Origin: Cladocopium goreaui
Taxonomy: Eukaryota > Sar > Dinophyceae > Suessiales > Symbiodiniaceae
Reading direction: 5' to 3'
Assembly: GCA_947184155.2 (NCBI GenBank)
Contig: CAMXCT020003413.1
Span: 494,501 to 558,500, forward strand
DNA: 64,000 nt
Shown here one piece after another: positions 57,301-64,000 of this stretch; position 1 is the first letter of the stretch; each line of letters begins with the position of its first letter. The notes under the pieces are model-generated. The model had not been told where the DNA came from and did no database searches. It worked only from the letters and a program-made list of their open reading frames with translations. Position numbers and translations under genes: made by a program.

Positions 57301-57325
57301 CCAACGTGGGGTACCCACGGTTTGG
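57301..57325. other. GGTACC hairpin upstream of ORF1
   Basis: ccaacgtggg, gta, cccacggtttgg, with small bulges. Confidence 0.6.
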
Positions 57326-57424
57326 TTGCTGCACCTTGCAAACACCTAGTTGCTGCACCCTTCTGGAGCGTTCGCCATACGACGCTCCCGCTGTGCACCG
57401 CTTCCATCCAGACACGTGTTTCCA

Positions 57425-57441
57425 CTGCAGGGTACCTGTAG
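57425..57441. other. GGTACC hairpin 25 nt upstream of ORF1 ATG
   Basis: ctgcagg, gta, cctgtag; one G-T wobble. Confidence 0.6.
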
Positions 57442-57465
57442 CTGGAACACTGCCAGCCTGCCAGA

Positions 57466-59025
57466 ATGCCGTATCCTGCAGGTAACATTGCTGTCGTTGA
57501 TGCACGTTTGCAAGACTTTTCCGGAGGCATGCAATGGAATATGCAAGATGCTGATTATATCCGCTTTCTTGCAGTGAGTGGCACCATCACAGTTGGTGCT
57601 AGCCGAGCAAGGTATGATTTCACACTGGTCGAATATCACCTGCACATCGATGAAGTGCCATGGCTCATTTTCTCCACTCTCAACAATGCACTTGAGCTAG
57701 AATTCACAGCGGAATTCTGGGATATCGTCAACAAGAATAGAAAAGAACGATGGGGATTTCTCGAAGTGCCGTGGATCGCAGGCAAAGAAGTCTACGATGT
57801 CGCTGCACCCTACCCGGAAGTCCGCATGTCCATTTTTGACGACCGTGCCCACACCATAAGAGTTGTAAGGCCTTTCGTATGGAAAGATACGTACCTCAAA
57901 GTCCATCCGAATGGGGCAGCTGTCTTTGCGGAAGACAAAAAACTTGCCTTCTTCCTTCCGCTGATCATTTAAGCACATGGATTGCTCCCGACTACCCTGC
58001 TCTTCTGGACTAATGATGATAAAACCATTCCATTGTACAGGCAAACGCTGTGGCTGCATGCAAGTACGATTCAGTGGCTCGCAGATACCGGGGAGGCTTA
58101 TCCTCCAGAGCTGCGTGACGAAATCCAACCGCGCCTCGATAAGATGAGACCTCCCCAGCCGGCCAGACCGAAACAGCCACCTCAGCCTCCGAGACCGACG
58201 AGATGGCAGGAACGAGCCGAATGACCCAAGGAGAAGGCAGACACGCAGGCAAGTCAGGGATTCACCTCACAGGACCCGCAAGCATCGAAGCCATCGCCTC
58301 AGCAACTGGCTGAACATGAGAAACGATACATGGAATTGCAAGCAATAGTTGCCTCCTTAGGACAACGTACACTTGCTGAAAGTCGACCGACGGCTAAACA
58401 ACCTGGACAAGAACCAGACAAAACCCCGGTCCAACCTGCGCCCCAGCAGGTGGATGCAGGGGCGCACTTGCAGTCTGGAATAATTGACCATGGGACAACA
58501 AAAGACCCAACCTCCCATAATAGTAGCCAGCCCCAGACCACCAAGGTCAGTGTACAAACTTTGGCTGAGGCGCGACCAGAACCACCGCCACCACCGTCCA
58601 CTAAAGAGCCAAAGGAGGATGCCCCGGGTACCGGCGAGCTATCCGCACACGCCCCAGACCACCTAGGTGCAAATAAGCCGACGCAGCCAAAGCAGGAACA
58701 GCCACTCATTGTCGAGGTCAGTGTTGGAGCGTCACCGATACTTTCGCCAACAGAATCGTCAGATACGCTAGCATCCGAAACGGTTGTTGTCAGTAGCCCC
58801 GCAACTGACCAAGAGGAGGATATTAATTCAATGGATTTTGCCACACTGCAGAGTCGCCAAATTGTAGCCCTGGAGAACGTGCAGGAACTGACAGCACGAC
58901 TAGCCAGAGCCCAAGACTTTTTCGGTCGTATAACCAAGAGACTCAAAACGATGCAAGAGTGCCAAGAGCCGCCCACACCACCCGCATATCCCGCTGAGGA
59001 CATAGAAATGGAAGGGGTGGACTAA
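57466..59025 (+). pseudogene. E ORF1, full length with two in-frame stops
   Basis: 520 codons in a single frame from ATG 57466 to the stop at 59025, interrupted only by TAA (57970-57972, where E2 has a Glu codon) and TGA (58222-58224). Domain order as in 42766-44293: globular N-terminus (residues 1-200, with VEYHLHIDEVPW and KERWGFLEVPW), a PPQPPRPTRW Pro-rich stretch near 240, a low-complexity linker, and a C-terminal helix (FGRITKRLKTMQE) with an acidic end. The absence of frameshifts over 1.56 kb shows that it decayed recently. Confidence 0.75.
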
Positions 59026-59501
59026 GCGGGCCACGAGCCGACCATCATCATGTACATAGGACGTTCATGGTTCAATTGGTCGTTGGTAGTGCAAGCTTGT
59101 ACTTTTGTTGCCGCGGAGTTCAGAAGAAAACAACATGTGCAGTGACACTTTGTCCCCCAGAAATTTGCGGGCGATAAGGGGCGTAAGCATACAATCCACC
59201 CACCAATAAGTAATATTTTTCTGACAGGTACCTATGGTTGTATGTCATTTGACTTTAACCAGGGGAGTCACTTATTAGTCATTTTCACCGCATCCCACCT
59301 CCATGTTTGTTGGTTTAGTTCAGGTGTGTGAAGGGTGTATCCTATCATGGCTACTATTTTGGTTTGTTTTCTGCAGCTTTTGCGGCTCTACTAGTTTTTG
59401 CTAGGACAGCCATAAGCTACACAATTTCAATCTCACAGGGATAGGTAGTAATCACATACTTGCCACCTTTTTTCAATTGGGACGACTTTGCTAACAAGGA
59501 A

Positions 59502-59532
59502 CTGCCGACACCGGGTACCGGTTGTTCGGCAG
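59502..59532. promoter_or_regulatory. Hairpin upstream of ORF2 (plus-strand copy)
   Basis: Arms CTGCCGA...CCGG and CCGG...TCGGCAG around GTA. The outer stem is CTGCCGA where E2 has ACCCCGA, and the partner changed with it. Confidence 0.7.
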
Positions 59533-59618
59533 CTCCCCAAGCTCAGCCGCACCACAAGTATCCTCGGAATCCCATTAGCTTAGCGGGTGTGAAACGAGAC
59601 TCCCGCGGTATTGCACAG

Positions 59619-59645
59619 CCTGACACCGGGTCCCGTTTGTTCAGG
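59619..59645. promoter_or_regulatory. Hairpin 18 nt upstream of ORF2 ATG (plus-strand copy)
   Basis: Outer arms CCTGA and TCAGG are kept; the inner part (ACCGGGTCCCGT) is altered. The end at 59645 and the ATG at 59663 give the same spacing as E1 and E2. Confidence 0.65.
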
Positions 59646-59662
59646 GTTAAGTCCACGCCAGG

Positions 59663-59893
59663 ATGTTACAGCAGTTGATGACAGTAAATCGATTTGTTTC
59701 CCTGGCGCCTGACGATCCGGACAACTCCGACACTGACCCGGAGGTCACAGAACCGCACATAGCAAACAAGCCTCAGGATGATGTGTCAACCGTCAGTGAC
59801 GACACTGTGTATTATGAGGCTAACGATGATACCCCCTACTTCCAAACAGGAGCTGAGCCTCCCCCACGAGAGGAGTGGGAAGTTGCCAAGCCT
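59663..59893 (+). pseudogene. E ORF2 N-terminus, truncated
   Basis: Seventy-seven codons matching the acidic N-terminus of E2 ORF2 (MLQQLM, then FVSLAPDDPDNSDTD). It then runs into unrelated sequence and stops at 59909. Confidence 0.75.
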
Positions 59894-60172
59894 ATTCTTA
59901 CTGGCGGTTAAGCGGGAATAAGGGAATACAAAAACTATGCCCCATGGCAAGTTCCAAGTGCTTGATGATGTGGTTCAATGTTTACACCAGTGTCTCCGGT
60001 TAAAAATATCCATTTGTGATGATGAGTTGGTTGGAGAATGGAATTGTACGATTATAATTATGACATGATCAAAATAAAAAATGAAAGGCCAGTTGCCTCA
60101 GTTAAATAAGGTCTAGACCAAATGTATTTAAATATGGGCTAATTAATAATATTAATATATAGATCAATTGTA
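59894..60172. other. AT-rich non-coding stretch
   Basis: Marked fall in GC to the right of the E fragment. No gene or repeat was recognised. Confidence 0.5.
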
Positions 60173-60199
60173 TCACATTATTGCCCTTAAAATTAATGG

Positions 60200-60370
60200 A
60201 TCATGTTGCATTGCCCCATGCTGAAGAAGCATCATCACATGCATTGCCCCATGCTGCAGAAGCATAACATGCATTTTCCCATGCTGAAGAAGCATCATCA
60301 CATGCATTGCCCCATGCTGCAGAAGCATAACATGCATTTTCCCATGCTGAAGAAGCATCACATGCACTGA
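60200..60370. repeat. Tandem repeat, about 30/60-bp unit
   Basis: Repeats of catgcattgccccatgctg and aagaagcat or agaagcataa variants, about five to six units. Confidence 0.85.
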
Positions 60371-60559
60371 AAATTGCCCAAATCAGATGCCAGTGAAGCA
60401 TCCATGCTAAAGAAACAACCATTCTTGGAAACATCCATGCTGTTTTTTTTGGAATCTTTAATGATATTTTGGCCAGGATCAAGATTCATGGAAATTCGAA
60501 CAGCCAAGATCAGTGTGCTAAGGTGGCACTGACGCATCTGTTCAGAATGAGGAAGATTG

Positions 60560-60780
60560 CAAAAAGCGGCCAGCTAGCTGGCCACATGCCAGCTTGCTGG
60601 CAACTGAAACAACCCCAAAACGGCTAAGAGGCCAGCTAGTTGGCAAGAGTAAGACATAATATGAAACAAAATATGAAACAACAAACTGGCCAAACACCGT
60701 AAGGGTCTTTTGGCCAGTTTGTTGTCTATATTTTACATTTAATTTATTACAAGACATTGACTGGCCAGCTCACTTGCCAA
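60560..60780. repeat. Scattered CCAGCNNGCTGG palindromes
   Basis: Several ccagctagctgg, gccagcttgctggc and ccagctagttggc words, plus an inverted pair actggcc/ggccagt near 60685-60720. Confidence 0.6.
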
Positions 60781-61021
60781 AGGCCCTTTCTTTACATGCA
60801 TGGCGACGGGTGATGCCCACAGTGAGTGTCAGTACACTGCTTCTTGGGCTCAATTTGATTTGCGTCAATTTCAATCGGAGCTCGAAGGGAGCCCCGACCA
60901 TCGGCGAATGATCTTCCGCATGGCCTCTTCCAAGTCTATGCTTGAGAGCCACTTCTGAGTTGAGGCTGAAAAGAAGCGAAAATAGTTTGAAAAACGTCGG
61001 TCAAACAAAATCAAACCTCAG

Positions 61022-61270
61022 TCAGTGAACAGCAATAACATCCAAGCCGCGGAGTTGTTCCTCAAATAGTTGTACTTCGCCTTGAGAAGCTCCAGCGGCA
61101 TCCTGTGCAAGAGGCGTTTTTGAACCATCATCGGGCATGGCGCTGGCTTCTCCTTGGCTCGCGTCCATTGTCCCATTTTGCTGGCTTGGATGGTTTTCGC
61201 AGTCACAGAAGGGGGCGGTGGTCGCATCATTCCCATGGATACAAATGAGGCTCTTGACAATGGACGACAT
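61022..61270 (-). CDS. Candidate terminal exon, unknown protein
   Basis: Open frame of 82 codons ending in a stop at 61022-61024. The composition (Asp/Gly/Ala/Gln, then QLFEEQLRGLDVIAVH) looks more protein-like than the other frames here. Neither domain nor start can be assigned. Confidence 0.3.
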   Translation of the reverse strand: MSSIVKSLICIHGNDATTAPFCDCENHPSQQNGTMDASQGEASAMPDDGSKTPLAQDAAGASQGEVQLFEEQLRGLDVIAVH

Positions 61271-61311
61271 TTGGCCTGGGAAATTTTGCGGCAGTCAAGT
61301 GTAAGTTTCAG

Positions 61312-61490
61312 TCAAGCCAGCTGGCAGCGCACATTTATGATCAGCCAGCAATCTGGCCATGCAAACAAACACTTTATCAGTCGCGGTGCTTCGCCATTGG
61401 AAGAACAAATTTGAAGGACCAGCAAGCTGGCCATTTCAACACCAGCAAGCTGGCCATTTCAGGACCAGCAAGCTAGCCAATTCAGGTTAT
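61312..61490. repeat. CCAGCAAGCTGG-type repeats
   Basis: Four to five degenerate copies of accagcaagctggccatttc. They are probably seeds or relatives of the satellite at 61985-62400. Confidence 0.7.
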
Positions 61491-61539
61491 CATTTCAAAA
61501 TTTCAATCGGTGACAATCATTTTCACCATTTGATTCCAG

Positions 61540-61805
61540 GCACTGGTAGTCAGTCCATTCCTGACCAGCAGTGGTCTTACCACTGGTCGTTGCTAAAGAG
61601 GGTTGTGTTTCCAGACCTTCAAGTCTGTCTGGAAAAGGCCAAGCATGCACCACCCATAGATGTCGTCCGCAGATGCATACAGGACTGCCGTGAGCAACAC
61701 GGATCTGCCGGCGGAGTCCCACACCTCAACTCATCGATGATATTGTTTCGCAAGTTGACCTGGATAAAAACCAAAGCTCATTGTGTACATAGAGTGGACA
61801 TTTGA
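61540..61805 (+). other. Possible exon-like open segment
   Basis: The plus frame reads LQVCLEKAKHAPPIDVV and RRCIQDCREQHG, which looks like protein, after a possible acceptor at ttccag (61535-61540). The opposite strand is also open, so the coding strand is uncertain. Confidence 0.25.
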
Positions 61806-61984
61806 TGATATCAGTTACTATTTTTTAAGTTTGAAGGCAAGAAACGCCACGGAAAAAACCTTCTTCAACGTAGGCAACATCTCGAAGATCATGGATGTGC
61901 ACAGTGCCACCCGCTTGTACTGCCTCAGAAAAAATGCTCAAAATCAATGGCAAAAAACTGCCTGGGCACGGAACCATGTTCTAA

Positions 61985-62400
61985 ATGCAAACTGATAGTA
62001 CCATCATCAACCAGCAAGCTGAAACAACCAAACAGTTTCAACCAGCAAGCTGGTCCAATCATCAACCAGCAAGCCGGTCCAATCAGCTAGCAAGCTGGTT
62101 CAATCATCAACCAGCAAGCTGGTCCAATCATCAACTAGCAAGCTGGTTCAATCATCAACCAGCAAGCTGGTCCAATCATCAACTAGCAAGCTGGTTCAAT
62201 CATCAACCAGCAAGCTGGCTGGGTCAATCATCAACCAGCAAGCTGGTCCAATCATCAACCAGCAAGCTGGTCCAATCATCAACTAAGCTGGTTCAATCAT
62301 CAACCAGCAAGCTGGCTGGGTCAATCATCAACCAGCAAGCTGGTCCAATCATCAACCAGCAAGCTGGTCCAATCATCAACCAGCAAGCTGGTTCAAAGCT
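61985..62400. repeat. 24-bp satellite array
   Basis: About 16 copies of a unit built on ccagcaagctggtccaatca, with a few expanded or shortened units (for example ggctgggtc inserts at 62217 and 62313). Since 24 is a multiple of 3, a frame stays open across it and gives an (NQQAGPII)-like or (SNHQPASW)-like repeat peptide; expression is not implied. Confidence 0.93.
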
Positions 62401-62408
62401 GGACTACT

Positions 62409-62666
62409 TTACTTAAATCGAACAAGTTGCAACAGCACATCTTCCGATTCACCATTGGTGATTGCATCCTTCAGGGCGAACAAGTAGGCATGCTCTGGCT
62501 CTTCAGGGGAGACTCGGCGCAGGTTGCCCTTCGACACCGAGAGGTCTTCCGCAACAGCAATGACAGTCGGGCGGTCAAAGGGAGCCGGTCTGTCTTTGAA
62601 GATCTTGGACTGCAGCCTTTTGACGGAGTCCCTGTTGATTGGCACCTTTGGCGCTGCGCTCCACTA
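62409..62666 (-). CDS. Candidate 3' terminal exon, unknown protein
   Basis: The frame ends at TAA (62411-62409). It begins just after a good acceptor-like sequence, gaggtcttag followed by tgg, on the minus strand near 62666. It encodes about 85 residues with mixed, globular composition (PTVIAVAEDLSVSKGNLRRV, then EHAYLFALKDAI). No family was recognised. Confidence 0.4.
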
Positions 62667-62924
62667 AGACCTCAAAGTGAAGATCTTTTTACTTTAGGCA
62701 CTTAATGAAGATATTAGTAGTTATATGAACTTATCATAGAAGTGATTTTTACCTATTTTCACTGATTTTCACTTATTTTGCTTACTTTTTTATGTTTTTT
62801 TTTAAATGAGACTAGCATTGATTATAGACGAGATTTTTTTCGTCATATATATTTTTTTTAAAAGAGTTTTTTGCGTCAAATACATCTTTTTTTTCTTCAT
62901 GGTGATTATTGTTCTTTTTAGGGT

Positions 62925-63035
62925 TCATCCTGTTCAGGAGTTATCCTTTTCAGGAATTATCCTTTTCAGGAACTACTCTATTCAGAATGAATCCTTTTCA
63001 GGAACTATCCCTCTCAGGAATTTTCCCTCTCATTG
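62925..63035. repeat. Minisatellite, about 18-bp unit
   Basis: Six copies of a unit like ccttttcaggaattat. Confidence 0.8.
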
Positions 63036-63582
63036 CGGCGCAGAAGAAGCATAATCTGGTTGCCATCATTGAGGCACAGAAGAAGGAAAAACAATCTGAA
63101 GGATGCTTCTTGAACAGAACTTTTACGAGTTTGGAAAGTAATTGCACCAAAAAAAATAGTTCAAAGCGACCGACTACAAAATTCCTAGCAGCAAAAAACT
63201 TTTGATGCTCGAGAGTTCGATCAATCTAAACTTATAAATGTTGTATATTTCTCCATGTATTTTTATTTCAAAGACGTTTTTATTTTTTCGGATTATCAGC
63301 TTAGACAGTGAAATTTCAGGAAACACATATTTTTTTTAATGACATTTCCATCTCTTTGCAAATTTTAAGTTTTTAAAAATATAGATAACATATTTCATTT
63401 TTTAAATTATGTTGGAACTTAATATAGTTCACTTCCTGCAATTCCTTCCCTTTGTATGGAAAAAAAATAATTCATATTTCCTTTGAAAAGGACCGCTTGT
63501 TTTTCTATAGCTGACCTTGTTGATCTTTTTGTTTTTTCTTTACATTATATATATATATATTTAAATATATATAATGAAAATA

Positions 63583-63673
63583 TGGGGATGTCTCAAAATG
63601 AGGTGTCCGTTTTTTCCCTTAAAGTAACCATTTTGGAACCAAAAACGGACACCTCATTTTGAGACATATCCAT
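63583..63673. mobile_element. 91-bp foldback, MITE-like, at a TA site
   Basis: Arms 63579-63614 and 63641-63676 match at 34 of 36 positions around a 26-nt loop. Taking TA on either side as the target duplication gives an element of 91 bp with ends TGGGGATGTCTC and GAGACATATCCA. A TA target and a short foldback fit Tc1/mariner-derived MITEs. No transposase is present. Confidence 0.65.
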
Positions 63674-63829
63674 ATTTGTTTTGAATTTAAGCATATATCT
63701 ATAGAGAAAAAATATCAAAAATTATCAATTAATCATAAATTTTCTGAGGTGTCTAAGTTGCTCAAACTTTAAATATTCTCAAAACTTATAAATTTTCTTA
63801 ATGTTCGGATTTTTCTATTTTTTTTTGTA

Positions 63830-64000
63830 TTTTTTTTGAATTTTCTGAATTTTCTGAATTGTCTTAATTTTTCTAAATTTTCTGAATTTTTGAAATTTTC
63901 TGAATCTTCTGAATTTTCTGAATTTTCTGAATTATATATATATATTTCTGAATTTTCTAAATTTTCTGAATTATATTTTCTGAATTTTCTGAAGTTTCTG
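63830..64000. repeat. AT-rich tandem repeat (ttttctgaa)
   Basis: Many degenerate copies of a 9-10-bp unit, ttttctgaat, running to the window end. An (AT)n run is also at 63545-63575. Confidence 0.85.

Larger units (their letters stand above)
57301..59893 (+). mobile_element. Plus-strand E fragment: ORF1 and start of ORF2
   Basis: Has hairpins at 57301-57325 and 57425-57441, ORF1 (57466-59025), a 637-nt spacer with two hairpins and the ORF2 start (59663-59893). Spacer length and hairpin positions match E2 (635 nt). It breaks off at 59893 after codons for PPPREEWEVAKPI, with no A-tail, so the 3' part was lost by deletion or rearrangement. The true 5' limit is unknown. Confidence 0.75.

Noticed and set aside
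61985-62400. CRISPR array
   Set aside because: Units are contiguous 24-mers without unique spacers.
1-64000. Dinoflagellate spliced-leader relics
   Set aside because: Scanning by eye for the leader found none, so it cannot be used to support the organism call.

Overview
The window looks like nuclear DNA from a protist with a large, repeat-filled genome. A dinoflagellate is the best guess. The grounds are reverse transcriptases fused to a cytosine-methylase-like domain, a gag with a CCCH-type zinc knuckle, almost no intact genes and layer upon layer of retroposons. No spliced-leader relic was seen, so the assignment is an inference. Identities and motif positions below were judged by eye, not computed.

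Layout. Positions 1-1771 hold remains of an unrecognised minus-strand gene. Positions 1795-3120 are the 3' end of a retroelement with split direct repeats, carrying a 167-bp tRNA-like SINE with an 18-bp target duplication. Positions 3385-15505 are a head-to-tail duplication (7.0 kb and 5.1 kb, nearly identical), non-coding apart from a decayed gene and two more SINE copies.

Positions 15988-54930 are the main discovery: a Russian-doll nest of one retroposon family, here called E. E reads ORF1, ORF2 (about 2,700 codons, with an SF1/UPF1-like helicase), ORF3, 3' tail, GGAAAAAAA. The longest copy (E2) is about 12.8 kb once insertions are removed. Five insertions of E fit inside one another, each with a terminal A-run and an 18-21-bp target duplication whose two halves lie up to 39 kb apart: E1 15988-54930; E2 17591-45217 inside E1; E3 18571-33383 inside E2; E4 19335-19507 inside E3; E5 45814-49016 inside E1. 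All but E2 are 5'-truncated, as LINE insertions are. No reverse transcriptase is visible in E. A second family, P (20358-20809 and 47395-48963), shares with E a 3' hairpin with the invariant loop TGGCTGGGG and the same kind of A-tail, so one reverse transcriptase may serve both. E also carries short GGTACC-centred hairpins at its gene boundaries, one of them exactly 18 nt before the ORF2 start in three copies.

At 25225-32878, inside ORF2 of E3, sits a 7.65-kb retroelement with the repeat order A1-ORFs-B1-A2-B2 typical of tyrosine-recombinase (DIRS/Ngaro-type) retrotransposons. It has a gag, an in-frame TGA CTA G junction into a methylase-RT-RNase H pol, and an upstream membrane-protein-like ORF, but no recognisable tyrosine recombinase. 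Its insertion made no clear target duplication.

Positions 54931-57300 resume the locus that E1 interrupted. Positions 57301-59893 hold a plus-strand E copy (ORF1 and the start of ORF2). From about 59894 the DNA turns AT-rich, with minisatellites, a 24-bp satellite, candidate exons and a 91-bp MITE-like foldback.
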